From the NCBI GenBank assembly GCA_009787675.1, contig WQSU01000053.1:1-11006 (forward strand): 11,006 bases of DNA, read 5' to 3'. How positions within the stretch are numbered: the first letter of the stretch is position 1; every line of letters begins with the position of its first letter. Of the stretch, positions 1 to 7,470 are shown in pieces. Made by a program: the position numbers and the translations under genes. The DNA comes from Lentimicrobiaceae bacterium. Lineage in GTDB: Bacteria; Bacteroidota; Bacteroidia; Bacteroidales; WCHB1-69. A model generated the notes under the pieces. The model did no database searches and had not been told where the DNA came from. It worked only from the letters and a program-made list of their open reading frames with translations.

Positions 1-1782
1 GAAGCCGCCGTTAATCACTTCGCCCCAGCCCACACCGCCGCCGTTGTGGATAGAGACCCACGTGGCGCCGCGAAACGAATCGCCAATCACATTGTGAATT
101 GCCATGTCGGCGGTAAAAGAAGAACCGTCGTAAATATTGGAGGTTTCCCTGAACGGGGAGTCTGTGCCGGACACGTCGTGGTGGTCGCGCCCCAGCACAA
201 TGGGTGCGCTGATTTGTCCCTCCTTAATGGCTTGGTTGAAAGCGGCGGCAATCTTAATGCGCCCCTCCGCATCGGCATACAGGATGCGGGCTTGCGAACC
301 TACCACTAACCTGTTCTCTTTCGCACCTTTTATCCATGTAATGTTATCGCGCATCTGTTGGCTAATCTCTTGCGGGGAACTTTCGCTCATTTTTTGCAAT
401 ACTTCCATTGCAATTCTGTCGGTAGCATCCAAATCTTCCGGATTTCCTGAGGTGCACACCCAGCGAAAGGGTCCGAAGCCGTAGTCGAAACACATCGGTC
501 CCATAATATCCTGAACATAAGAGGGATATTTAAAAGTACCATCCGGTTTTAGAATGTCGGCACCCGCGCGACTTGATTCTAACAAAAACGCATTGCCATA
601 GTCGAAAAAGTACATCCCTTTGGTTGCCAGTTGATTTACGGCAGCCACATGGCGGCGCAGCGATTCCTGCACAGCAGCGTGGAATTTTTCCGGCGTTTCC
701 GCCATCATTCTGTTCGACTCTTCAAACGAGTAGCCCACAGGGTAATAACCACCTGCCCAAGGGTTGTGCAGCGACGTTTGGTCGGAGCCTAAATCCACGC
801 GAATGTTGTGGCTAACGCAATATTCCCATAAATCCACAATATTTCCGTCGTAGGCAAACGAACGCGCTATTTTTTGCATTTGCGCTTCAGTTGCTTTCTT
901 AAACAACTCATCCAGATTGCTATGCACTTCGTCCACCCAGCCTTGTTGATGGCGTTTGTGTGTAGCGGCGGGGTTCACCTCAGCGGTGATGGAGACCACG
1001 CCGGCAATATTTCCGGCTTTGGGTTGCGCGCCCGACATGCCGCCTAAACCTGCTGTAATGAACAACTTGCCGGCAGTTTCACCCTTCAGCATTCTGCTGG
1101 CGTTTAACACCGTAATTGTAGTGCCATGCACAATGCCCTGCGGACCGATATACATGTAAGAACCGGCAGTCATTTGTCCGTATTGCGATACGCCCAGCGC
1201 GTTAAAACGTTCCCAATCATCAGGTTTTGAGTAGTTTGGAATCACCATTCCGTTGGTAACCACTACGCGTGGCGCTTCTTTGTGCGAGGGGAACAAGCCG
1301 AGCGGGTGTCCTGAGTAGAGCACTAAAGTTTGTTCTTCGGTCATGGTTGCCAAATATTGCATGGTGAGCAAGTATTGCGCCCAGTTTTGAAATACTGCGC
1401 CGTTTCCGCCGTAAGTAATCAACTCGTGCGGATGTTGCGCTACTGCGTAATCCAAATTGTTCTGAATCATCAACATAATAGCGGCGGCTTGTTGGCTTTG
1501 CGCCGGATATTCTTCAATGGGGCGCGCGTACATTTTATAATCTGGGCGAAAACGGTACATATAAATTCTGCCGTAATCCTTTAATTCTTTGGCAAATTCA
1601 GGCGCTAAAACGGCGTGCCATTCGGGTTTAAAATAGCGCAACGCATTGTGTAATGCCAATTTTTTTTCTTCTTGGGTTAAAATGTTTTTGCGTTTCGGCG
1701 CGTGACTAACCGTAGTGTCGTATGGTTTTGACATCGGCAATTCGGCGGGGATGCCTTGGAGAATTTGTTGTTTAAAATCCAT
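1..1782 (-). CDS. hutU: Urocanate hydratase (urocanase), long form, C-terminal end cut by window edge
   Basis: Converts urocanate to 4-imidazolone-5-propionate, the second step of histidine breakdown, in the cytoplasm with tightly bound NAD+. The minus strand reads open from ATG at 1782 to base 1, giving 594 residues (MDFKQQILQG...). The N-terminal part has the urocanase run ITYGGNGAVFQNWAQY (122-137). The Rossmann-like NAD site TAGLGGMSGAQ lies at 243-253. The family's active-site signature DYGFGPFRWVCTSG lies at 433-446, with the essential cysteine at 443. The N-terminal extension before the YGG motif and the overall size match the longer urocanases of about 660-680 residues (the Bacteroidota and eukaryotic type) rather than the 550-residue Pseudomonas type, so roughly 70 C-terminal residues should lie left of the window. 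The start is the first ATG after an A-rich leader. No other hut gene is inside the window; any partners would be to the left. Confidence 0.96.
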   Translation of the reverse strand, partial: MDFKQQILQGIPAELPMSKPYDTTVSHAPKRKNILTQEEKKLALHNALRYFKPEWHAVLAPEFAKELKDYGRIYMYRFRPDYKMYARPIEEYPAQSQQAAAIMLMIQNNLDYAVAQHPHELITYGGNGAVFQNWAQYLLTMQYLATMTEEQTLVLYSGHPLGLFPSHKEAPRVVVTNGMVIPNYSKPDDWERFNALGVSQYGQMTAGSYMYIGPQGIVHGTTITVLNASRMLKGETAGKLFITAGLGGMSGAQPKAGNIAGVVSITAEVNPAATHKRHQQGWVDEVHSNLDELFKKATEAQMQKIARSFAYDGNIVDLWEYCVSHNIRVDLGSDQTSLHNPWAGGYYPVGYSFEESNRMMAETPEKFHAAVQESLRRHVAAVNQLATKGMYFFDYGNAFLLESSRAGADILKPDGTFKYPSYVQDIMGPMCFDYGFGPFRWVCTSGNPEDLDATDRIAMEVLQKMSESSPQEISQQMRDNITWIKGAKENRLVVGSQARILYADAEGRIKIAAAFNQAIKEGQISAPIVLGRDHHDVSGTDSPFRETSNIYDGSSFTADMAIHNVIGDSFRGATWVSIHNGGGVGWGEVINGGF

Positions 1783-1923
1783 TTAGTTTTGATTTTATGA
1801 ATTATAAATATTGTGCAATAAAGACGTCAGTATTCATTGCCATGTCGAAATATTTTTTTTGGTTGATTGCGAACTCTTTACTGCTTATTACGGGCATTTT
1901 GTTATGTTTTAGAAATTGTGCTG

Positions 1924-1931
1924 CAAATGTA
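1924..1931 (-). promoter_or_regulatory. Candidate Bacteroidota -7 promoter element for hutU
   Basis: The minus strand reads TACATTTG, an exact match to the Bacteroidota -7 consensus TAnnTTTG. It lies about 140 bases upstream of the hutU ATG. No good TTTG (-33) box is seen at the expected distance, so the call is moderate. The 282-bp gap 1783-2064 holds nothing else that I can support except the possible terminator at its right end. Confidence 0.4.
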
Positions 1932-2051
1932 TAATTTTAATGAGAATTACCTGTTTTACAAGAAATATACTTTTGTCGTATAAAAAATCAATTTAAAAAT
2001 TTATGTTTCAACATTTTCGCAACAACAATCAAGGATATTGACAAATTAGAG

Positions 2052-2073
2052 AAAATAGGGGAATTTATTTCCC
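2052..2073 (-). terminator. Weak possible terminator at the end of the two-component operon
   Basis: A GGGAA/TTCCC stem (2059-2063 with 2069-2073, five-base loop) overlaps the stop codon of the response regulator. On the minus strand it is followed by CTATTTTCTC, only moderately T-rich. The stem is short, so this is a tentative call. Confidence 0.3.
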
Positions 2074-2829
2074 GCTATACCAATCCTTAAACTCGCCGGC
2101 TCGTATTCGGCTGACAATGATTTTTTCGGGAATCTCAACCGACAGATTCACTGATAATTTGCTGTCAAACCACATTGTAATATCTTTAATTGCCTTGTGT
2201 GAAATAATAAATTGACGGTTTGCTCTGAAAAATTTTTGCGGGTCTAATTGCTGTTGCATTTTGTCTAATGAGTCGTTTTCATAAAAAATGCGATGGTCGA
2301 AAGTAACGATTTTGGCAATCTTATTTTCCGAATAAATATAGGCAATATCATTGATAGATAATGGAATAAATTTGTCTCTATGCGCAATGAGAAAATTGGA
2401 TTTGTAAACCTTTTTCTCTTTTTGAAATATGGCTAACATATTGGAAATCACCTCTTCATTATTGCTGTTTGTTTTGTTGTAATGACTGAATTTTTCTATC
2501 GCCCGTTCCAAATCTTTGATATTAATGGGTTTCAGCAAATAATCTATACTGTTAACTTCAAATGCTTTGAGAGCGTATTCATCGTAAGCGGTAGTAAAAA
2601 TGATCGGGGCTTGAATTTTCACTTTTTCAAAAATGGAAAATGACGAACCATCCGACAAATGAATGTCCATAAACACTAAATCGGGGTGCGGATTTTCCGA
2701 AAACCATTCCACGCTTTCTTCTATGCTTTGCAAAACAGCGAGAATTTCAATATCGTTATTTATCTGCACAATTAAACGTTGTAAATTTTGTGCAGCTATT
2801 ATTTCATCTTCAACAATTACAGCTTTCAT
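2065..2829 (-). CDS. LytTR-family response regulator (receiver + LytTR DNA-binding domain)
   Basis: Cytoplasmic transcription regulator of a two-component pair, 254 residues, a normal length for the family. Residues 1-115 are a receiver domain: acidic pocket E7/D8, phosphoacceptor D55 in DLVFMDIHLSDG, T79/T80 in IIFTTAYDEYALKAF, and K100 in DYLLKP. Residues 142-250 are a LytTR domain: a strand-rich region with DIAYIYSENKIAKI, then the typical FFRANRQFIIS (200-210) and a C-terminal IIVSR. LytTR proteins bind DNA through beta strands at direct repeats. The ATG overlaps the TGA of the kinase gene (ATGA), so the two are translated together. Targets are unknown, but a 23-bp tandem repeat upstream of the operon is a plausible own site. 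The family assignment is firm; the signal is not visible. Confidence 0.95.
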   Translation of the reverse strand: MKAVIVEDEIIAAQNLQRLIVQINNDIEILAVLQSIEESVEWFSENPHPDLVFMDIHLSDGSSFSIFEKVKIQAPIIFTTAYDEYALKAFEVNSIDYLLKPINIKDLERAIEKFSHYNKTNSNNEEVISNMLAIFQKEKKVYKSNFLIAHRDKFIPLSINDIAYIYSENKIAKIVTFDHRIFYENDSLDKMQQQLDPQKFFRANRQFIISHKAIKDITMWFDSKLSVNLSVEIPEKIIVSRIRAGEFKDWYSGK

Positions 2830-3869
2830 ATTTTATTGATTAACGGAATTTCTACTGCAAAAACATCATTTTGGGTAATTGTAACTTCCATATTGAACAA
2901 CAAACGATAACGTTCAACAAGATTTGCCAAACCAACTCCCTCGCCTGCTTCTGTATTGATTTTGGGTTGAATGGTATTGCTTACCTTAATGGTGTTGTTT
3001 TGGGTTGTTTCAATGTATATCGTTAAAGGGGTTTTATCATTGATAACATTGTGTTTTATAGCATTTTCTATCAGCAATTGTAAACTAATCGGCATAATGT
3101 TAAAATTGTTGTATTTTTCATCAATAGCATATTGTATTTTAAAATTATCGCCATAGCGTATTTTCATTAAGTTGGCGTATGATTCTACAAAACACAACTC
3201 TTCTTTTAATGTCGTAATTTCTTTATTCTGAATTGTATAGCGAAATATTGAAGATAAATTTTGCAAATAATCGTGGGCTTTTTCATCATCAAAACCAATA
3301 AGTCCATCAAGTGTATTGAGCGAATTAAACAAAAAATGAGGATTCAGTTGATTTTTAAGGGCTTCGTAGCGGCTTCGGATATTTTCGGCAAGCAAGCGCT
3401 GGTTTTCGAGCAGTGTTTGCTGATTATGAATGACCACCACAAAAGATAATGTAGATAAATACACAACAAACGACAATACTAAATTTTTTATTAACCCTAT
3501 GACAATAATCCGGTTATGCAAATCATTTTCCAACGATGGAGAAAATAGATGCGTTATTTCTGAAAAAACAGGACTTAACACTATTGCCACGCCAATAGTG
3601 CCTAATAAAGCTAAAAAAAGTCTTTTATGATGTCCCCATTTTTTACGAAATACCCAAAAACAAAATTCATACAATAAAAATAAAACAAGAAGATTGGAAA
3701 CGTATTGTATAATAACATTAATAATAGATACTTTGTGTAAATGAACCTCTTTTCCGCCGAAAATAAATCCGATAAACATAAAAAACACAAACAACAAACT
3801 GATAATCAGCGATAATTTTAGTGCTGATTTGTGGTTTAGGGTTAGATTGGATTGTTTATGTTGTATCAT
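2826..3869 (-). CDS. LytS/YehU-type membrane sensor histidine kinase
   Basis: Inner-membrane sensor kinase, 347 residues, that should phosphorylate the LytTR regulator encoded directly downstream. Four hydrophobic segments are visible at about 16-38, 46-74, 83-103 and 120-147, with only short loops and no extracytoplasmic sensor domain. A short linker helix (about 150-170) leads to the His_kinase-type core (PF06580 family): LKNQLNPHFLFNSLNTLDGL with phosphorylated H178, then an ATPase part with LLIENAIKHN (N269, N274) and a glycine box GEGVGLANLVERYRLLF (about 309-325). These are the usual motifs of this kinase class, and none is missing. It is the first gene of a two-gene operon with a 4-base overlap. 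With no periplasmic domain, the signal is probably sensed in or at the membrane (inference). Confidence 0.95.
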   Translation of the reverse strand: MIQHKQSNLTLNHKSALKLSLIISLLFVFFMFIGFIFGGKEVHLHKVSIINVIIQYVSNLLVLFLLYEFCFWVFRKKWGHHKRLFLALLGTIGVAIVLSPVFSEITHLFSPSLENDLHNRIIVIGLIKNLVLSFVVYLSTLSFVVVIHNQQTLLENQRLLAENIRSRYEALKNQLNPHFLFNSLNTLDGLIGFDDEKAHDYLQNLSSIFRYTIQNKEITTLKEELCFVESYANLMKIRYGDNFKIQYAIDEKYNNFNIMPISLQLLIENAIKHNVINDKTPLTIYIETTQNNTIKVSNTIQPKINTEAGEGVGLANLVERYRLLFNMEVTITQNDVFAVEIPLINKI

Positions 3870-4190
3870 ATTTTAATATTTTTTGCATTTTGAAAGACGA
3901 GCAAATGTTCAAGTAAATACTCTTTGTTTACTAATGAGTTTTTCATGTTGTTTATTGTTTTATTATTCGTTTGTTTTTCTTATAAGTAAAACTGTGGGCA
4001 AAAATCATATTTTTATTTTTCGTAAAAAAACAAAAATTCCATTACTATCGAAATAATTATTCCATTACTATCGAAATAATTATTCCATTTGTAATGGTAT
4101 ATTTTGCCAGAAATGTTAGTTCGAATTTGCATAATTTCTATATTATGATAGTTGTAATTACCATTAGCGTTTTACGAGATAATAGTATCA
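3870..4190. other. 321-bp non-coding gap upstream of the two-component operon
   Basis: No credible gene on either strand; it is very A+T-rich. It contains the 23-bp tandem repeat (4036-4089) and further CCATTA-type words (4161-4166, inverted at 4092-4097). On the minus strand no exact TAnnTTTG site is found before the kinase gene. The nearest is AACATTTG (3902-3909), one base off, 33 bases before the start codon. Confidence 0.6.
4036..4089. repeat. Tandem direct repeat, 23-bp unit, 2.3 copies
   Basis: Two identical 23-bp units abut at 4036-4058 and 4059-4081. Each starts ATTCCATTACTATCG and ends AAATAATT. A third, partial copy ATTCCATT follows at 4082-4089. The third copy runs into an inverted GTAATGG (4091-4097), the complement of CCATTAC in each unit, making a small CCATT/AATGG hairpin at 4085-4097. 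The period is about two turns of DNA, the usual layout of LytTR-type binding sites. The repeat lies 167-220 bp upstream of the LytS/LytTR operon. Confidence 0.95.
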
Positions 4191-5534
4191 CTAGTTATTT
4201 GTAGCCTCAAGTTGAAGGTTAAATTCTAATTCTTCATCTTTTTTTATTTCTATTTCTTTTTTTGCTGTACCATAATTCTTACCTCTTTTTGCTGTACCAA
4301 AATAACCAGAACTACCAAAATCTTCCACTCTAATTTCGTATTTACCAATAGGAATATTTTCCATATAATATGATCCATCATCCCAAGTTTGAGCAAATGC
4401 TGTAGTATACAAATTTCCATCTCTGAAGAGAGAGAGATTTACTCCTCCTATACCTTTTCCTGTATTTTTATCGGTTATTTTACCATACATAGACGATTTT
4501 TCTAATTTATACGGTTTATTTTTTTCTATTTGTTCTTTTTCTATTGCTAATAACTTGTCTGAATCTACATCTTCATATACTTTTTTACCTGTGTTCCTCC
4601 CTTCTTCATTGTAAAAATACCAAGTTCCAACACTATCATTGTTAAATAGATTTCCTTTTGCTTTTATTTTACCATTTTCATAAAACTCTTGATAGTCCAT
4701 ATAATATCCATCATGTTCGGTACCACCATACCCATACCTACCTCCTAAGGATTTTGTAGTATATTGTTTTTCTAAGTTTCCATTGTCGTAATAAAAAAAC
4801 CAAGTTATTAAATGTCCATAGTCAGTATTTTTTAGTATGTATTTAAAAGTTAAAAAATCATTATCTATTGTTGAGTATTTGTAAAATATCTCTTCTGTTT
4901 CAGACTTTAACAATTTGTGATTTTTTAATCCGTTATCATAATATTGAATTTCTGAATTTTCTTCAAAATTATATTCAGCCTTAATATTACCATTCCATAA
5001 ATAATGTTTCCAAATTCCTGCCGGTTTGCCGTTTTTATAAGATCCTTCGGCAAATTTTTTATTATTTAAATTTAACATCGTATAACTGCATGTTTGTTTG
5101 TTATTTATTATATTTGATAGATCTGTTAGAATTTCTAATTCACTAATTCTACCTCCATCTTTAATATCTGGAACTTCCATAGAATGAACCGTGCAATAAC
5201 CATCAAAAGAAAAATTATTTCTATACCCACGACCATAAATTAAATAAGTTCTCCCCACTTTCATGGAAAAACCTGCATCAAGATTTACAATAGTATCTAC
5301 TTTTCCAAAAAACACTTTTTCTACTTGTACAACGGCTCTTAAACCAAGAATTCCGGCTGTGCTTTTTACCTGATTTTCTGAGGAAAATTCTAACACTTTA
5401 CAAGTGAAAATAGCAGAATAATAATCTCCTGTAAAAATTCTTTCCGACCAAATTTTACGATCATCAATACAAGACGCATTTAAAAAATGTATTGATAATA
5501 ATGAAACTATTATGATAAGTATTATTTTTTTCAT
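4191..5534 (-). CDS. Secreted multidomain protein: NTR-like + MORN-variant repeats + CarboxypepD_reg-like
   Basis: Exported protein of unknown function, 447 residues from the chosen start. That ATG (5534) begins a classic signal peptide, MKKIILIIIVSLLSIHFLNA, followed by SC. An upstream in-frame ATG at 5642 would add 36 lysine-rich residues and overlap the neighbour, so I reject it. Residues 22-114 look like the bacterial NTR/TIMP-like domain: Cys22, IFTCKV, VVQVEKVFFGKVDTI, KVGRTYLIYGRG, Cys114. Then follow MORN-variant (PF07661-like) units: FAEGSYKNGKPAGIWKHY with NGNIKAEY (about 160-188), WFFYYDNGNLEKQY (about 245-258) and FYENGKIKAKGNLF with GTWYFYNEEG (about 284-312). A C-terminal beta-sandwich of the carboxypeptidase-regulatory type (YGKITDKNTGKGIGGVNLSL, DDGSYYMENIPIGKYEIRV) spans about 350-404. 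It lies 58 bases after the ATPase gene on the same strand and may be cotranscribed. Domain names are from memory of these families; the role is not known. Confidence 0.85.
   Translation of the reverse strand: MKKIILIIIVSLLSIHFLNASCIDDRKIWSERIFTGDYYSAIFTCKVLEFSSENQVKSTAGILGLRAVVQVEKVFFGKVDTIVNLDAGFSMKVGRTYLIYGRGYRNNFSFDGYCTVHSMEVPDIKDGGRISELEILTDLSNIINNKQTCSYTMLNLNNKKFAEGSYKNGKPAGIWKHYLWNGNIKAEYNFEENSEIQYYDNGLKNHKLLKSETEEIFYKYSTIDNDFLTFKYILKNTDYGHLITWFFYYDNGNLEKQYTTKSLGGRYGYGGTEHDGYYMDYQEFYENGKIKAKGNLFNNDSVGTWYFYNEEGRNTGKKVYEDVDSDKLLAIEKEQIEKNKPYKLEKSSMYGKITDKNTGKGIGGVNLSLFRDGNLYTTAFAQTWDDGSYYMENIPIGKYEIRVEDFGSSGYFGTAKRGKNYGTAKKEIEIKKDEELEFNLQLEATNN
4259..4299. repeat. Short in-frame duplication inside the secreted protein gene
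   Basis: TTTTTGCTGTACCA occurs at 4259-4272 and 4286-4299, 27 bases (9 codons) apart. On the minus strand it encodes two copies of GTAK near the C-terminal end of the carboxypeptidase-regulatory-like domain. This looks like a small tandem-type coding duplication. Confidence 0.8.
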
Positions 5535-5592
5535 TTCTATAATATTTTTTTGCAAAAAAGTGGTAAATTTATTCATATCTGTTTTTTTCTTT

Positions 5593-6786
5593 TTAATACA
5601 AAAAACCAAATAGCCAAAGTGGTATTTTGTTTGCCAAACCATTTTCTATATTATCGGCGGCAATATATGCGTTTTCAATACCTTTAATTTGTGAGTCGCC
5701 TTTGTTTTTTCCCCCGACTTCAAAAATGATCTTTTCGTCAATGGTAAAATCGCCGTTTTTTGAAGTACTTACTTTGTGTTTTGCTCGCAACTGATTGGCA
5801 AAAAAAGTTTCCCGTTCGTTGCCAATATTTTTATTTTCAAATGACAATGAATTGATAATATTAGTATTGTCTAAATAAATTTTTTGCGGTTTCGACAGTG
5901 TCTCTAATGAAGGTGTTGGCTCGCTTATACACATTAATATACCTGCTCTATCCAATAAATACAGATATTTTACCAAAGCGTTACGGCTAATCTCTATCGA
6001 ACTGCTCAATTGCGAAACATTGGGCGTAAATGGTACTAATTCGCAGATAATACCCAACATCTTTTTTATTTTCAAAATAGTGGCATACTCAATATCCTCA
6101 ATTGCAGGAATATCCTCTTGCAGCGTTTTGTTAATTGCTTGTTCTATTCTGAATGGATAGGTTGATAAACTTTCCTTATAATAAGGGTAATAACCGTGTT
6201 CTAAATAGGATTTAAACGCGGGAATAATTTTAATTTTATCTATAACTTCAAATACTATATTTCTATGATTATCAATAATTTCTTGCAAAGAATAAGATTT
6301 GAATGAAAGATTATTCTCGTATAGCAAAAATTCTCGAAACGATAAGCCGCGAAGTTCATAAACCATGGCACGTCTTGAGAAATCGACAGACGCTTCAAAA
6401 ATTTCCAACATTGAAGAGCCTGTAAATACTATATTCAGAGAACGATAGGAGTCGTAAATGTTTTTTATTTCTATGTCCCAGTTTTTATACTTATGCACTT
6501 CGTCTAAAAACAAATGTGTGCCGCCAAGCAGATAAAACTGTTCGGCGAGCTCAGACAGGGTATGGGTAGAAAACCAAATATCATCCAAACTGACATACAA
6601 TGCTTTTGATTTTTCGACAAAATTTTGTTTTATATATTGCAACAAAAGTGTTGTTTTACCTGTGCCTTTTGCTCCAACAATGGCGATTAAGCGGTTGCTC
6701 CATTCAATATTGCTGTACAAATATCGAATAAAACTGATATTTGTATCTTGCACTAATCGGTCTGATTTAATAATTAGAAATTCCAT
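5593..6786 (-). CDS. AAA+ ATPase with C-terminal DUF4143 (nuclease-fold) domain
   Basis: Cytoplasmic ATPase of the large AAA_14/DUF4143 family, 397 residues, a full normal length. The Walker A motif is GAKGTGKT (38-45). Walker B is LFLDEVHKY (92-100, D95/E96). A sensor-1-like strand VFTGSS lies at 120-125, followed by the family's RGLSFREFLLYE (146-157). The middle region (about 230-295) is helical, winged-helix-like. The C-terminal part has DFTIDEKIIFEVGGKNK (346-362), where D346, E356 and K360 fit the remnant PD-(D/E)xK pattern known for DUF4143. The biological role of the family is poorly known; such genes are frequent in Bacteroidota and archaea, often in variable regions. It has its own promoter and a palindrome in its leader. 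The gene after it is 58 bases downstream. Confidence 0.93.
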   Translation of the reverse strand: MEFLIIKSDRLVQDTNISFIRYLYSNIEWSNRLIAIVGAKGTGKTTLLLQYIKQNFVEKSKALYVSLDDIWFSTHTLSELAEQFYLLGGTHLFLDEVHKYKNWDIEIKNIYDSYRSLNIVFTGSSMLEIFEASVDFSRRAMVYELRGLSFREFLLYENNLSFKSYSLQEIIDNHRNIVFEVIDKIKIIPAFKSYLEHGYYPYYKESLSTYPFRIEQAINKTLQEDIPAIEDIEYATILKIKKMLGIICELVPFTPNVSQLSSSIEISRNALVKYLYLLDRAGILMCISEPTPSLETLSKPQKIYLDNTNIINSLSFENKNIGNERETFFANQLRAKHKVSTSKNGDFTIDEKIIFEVGGKNKGDSQIKGIENAYIAADNIENGLANKIPLWLFGFLY

Positions 6787-6801
6787 TTTTTGTAATAAAT
6801 T

Positions 6802-6817
6802 GATATTTTAAAATATC
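6802..6817. promoter_or_regulatory. Perfect 16-bp palindrome in the ATPase leader, candidate operator
   Basis: GATATTTTAAAATATC is a perfect inverted repeat with no spacer. It lies just downstream of the -7 element (6820-6827), over the expected transcription start, and ends 15 bases before the ATPase ATG. The position fits a repressor site, but the binder is unknown. Confidence 0.55.
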
Positions 6818-6819
6818 GG

Positions 6820-6852
6820 CAAAGATAATAATTTTTGGTAATCATATACAAG
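6820..6852 (-). promoter_or_regulatory. Bacteroidota-type promoter of the ATPase gene
   Basis: On the minus strand TATCTTTG (6820-6827) matches TAnnTTTG exactly, and CTTG (6849-6852) sits 21 bases upstream as a three-of-four match to the TTTG -33 box. Transcription would start near 6813, about 27 bases before the ATG. The site lies between the upstream terminator and the gene, where a promoter is needed. Confidence 0.65.
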
Positions 6853-6864
6853 TTTACAGAAAAC

Positions 6865-6888
6865 AAAAAAGGTGTCTGATTCGACACC
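6865..6888 (-). terminator. Rho-independent terminator of the decayed lipoprotein gene
   Basis: On the minus strand GGTGTC-GAATCA-GACACC (6888-6871) is followed at once by TTTTTT (6870-6865). It starts 15 bases after the ancestral stop codon (6904-6906), so it belongs to the lipoprotein gene upstream and isolates the ATPase gene from it. Confidence 0.85.
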
Positions 6889-6903
6889 CTTTCATTCTCA
6901 TTC

Positions 6904-7240
6904 CTATTTTTTATCATATCTTCGGTCTCCAATAATAAGGACGTTGCCTGATATGGTAAAATAGAGTCATTGCCATCGTTGTCAAATTTTTTGATTATTC
7001 CATTTTTATTTTTGTCGCGATATGTATAATAGTAAGGGAAAGTTCCGATTACCAAAAAAGTTCTTTGTCGCATTTACATTCTTGTTATTTATGAATTTAA
7101 GTGTAATTTCATAGGTGCTGACACCTTCTCTTATCCACTTCCATTCAGTTCTACCCAAATCATCATTATAGACCGGTTCGGGTTCTTTTTCTTTTTGGCA
7201 GTCAAATTGCTACGGTTAGCATAAATAGTAATTTTTTCAT
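6904..7240 (-). pseudogene. Frameshifted small lipoprotein gene
   Basis: Four frame segments join into one sensible small lipoprotein of about 110 residues. From ATG 7240: MKKLLFMLTVAI, then TGA. One base over, from 7200: CQKEKEPEPVYNDDLGRTEW, then EGVSTYEITLKFINNKNV. Next frame, from about 7050: TFPYYYTYRDKNKNGIIKKF. Last frame, from about 6960: FTISGNVLIIGDRRYDKK and TAG at 6904-6906. The hydrophobic start plus Cys is a lipoprotein signal. The body (W.W, TLKF, YYYTYRD, ISGNVLIIG) resembles the small lipocalin-like lipoproteins common in Bacteroidota. The three breaks fall near short runs: TTT at 7204-7206, T6 at 7054-7059 or CCC at 7036-7038, and T4 at 6958-6961. The intact terminator supports a former gene. 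A 99-codon open frame at 6774-7073 is only a by-product. Sequencing error is the alternative, though three indels in 340 bases beside intact genes favours real decay. Confidence 0.75.
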
Positions 7241-7297
7241 ACGTTTTTTTGCGCAGTTATAGCATCACGCCCTTCGTTTTGGTTAAAATTTTTGATT

Positions 7298-7465
7298 AAA
7301 AAGCGCGTTAAATGATAAGTTTAATATCGCTTGGTAGGATAGCAGACTTTCCTACCTGTACGGAGGTATCAGCAAACACCTAAACTCAAATAAGAAAGTT
7401 CGCGTTTCCGCGCAGAGTGCTTATGCCTGTGAGTTAAAATTTTGCTGATTTTCCGTACACAAAGC
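7298..7465 (-). ncRNA. Candidate structured small RNA (or leader RNA), about 168 nt
   Basis: I do not recognise the family. On the minus strand three hairpins abut without gaps. Hairpin 1 (7459-7357) is a rod: TGTACGGA/TCCGTACA, TCAGCAAA/TTTGCTGA, AACTCA/TGAGTT, ATAAG/CTTAT and CGCG-GAAA-CGCG, 31 pairs with small near-symmetric loops and a GNRA tetraloop at the tip. Hairpin 2 (7356-7333) is GGTAGGA/TCCTACC with a 10-base loop. Hairpin 3 (7332-7301) is AAGCG..TTAAA/TTTAA..CGCTT and continues into TTT, so it looks like a terminator. Promoter-like TACGTTTG sits just upstream (7471-7478). Promoter side, tetraloop and T-run all point to the minus strand. Alternatives: a leader with attenuator for the decayed lipoprotein gene (57 bases further on), a 6S-like RNA, or a MITE-like element, since GCGTTA (7305-7310) and TAACGC (7487-7492) flank it. 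Confidence 0.6.
7301..7332 (-). terminator. Terminator-like hairpin ending the candidate RNA
   Basis: The minus strand reads AAGCG-ATA-TTAAA-CTTATCA-TTTAA-CG-CGCTT and then TTT (7300-7298). The two stem parts (7328-7332 with 7301-7305, 7320-7324 with 7308-7312) are separated by a 3/2 internal loop. The stem is A+T-rich and the T-run short, so its efficiency is uncertain. Confidence 0.45.
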
Positions 7466-7470
7466 AATAG

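Noticed and set aside
46..1584. Several plus-strand open frames of 60-115 codons
   Set aside because: They lie antisense to hutU, whose minus-strand frame is continuous and carries the urocanase motifs.
1968..1975. Plus-strand TACTTTTG as a promoter
   Set aside because: It matches the -7 consensus, but no rightward gene follows; it points into the end of the response regulator gene. Probably chance.
4036..4089. CRISPR array
   Set aside because: The repeat units abut without spacers and there are no cas genes.
5535..5642. Upstream start giving a 483-residue secreted protein
   Set aside because: It would put 36 lysine-rich residues before a textbook signal peptide and overlap the ATPase gene by 50 bases.
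6774..7073. A 99-codon minus-strand open frame as a separate gene
   Set aside because: It starts inside the lipoprotein remnant, reads through the terminator hairpin and overlaps the ATPase start. It is a frame by-product of the decay.
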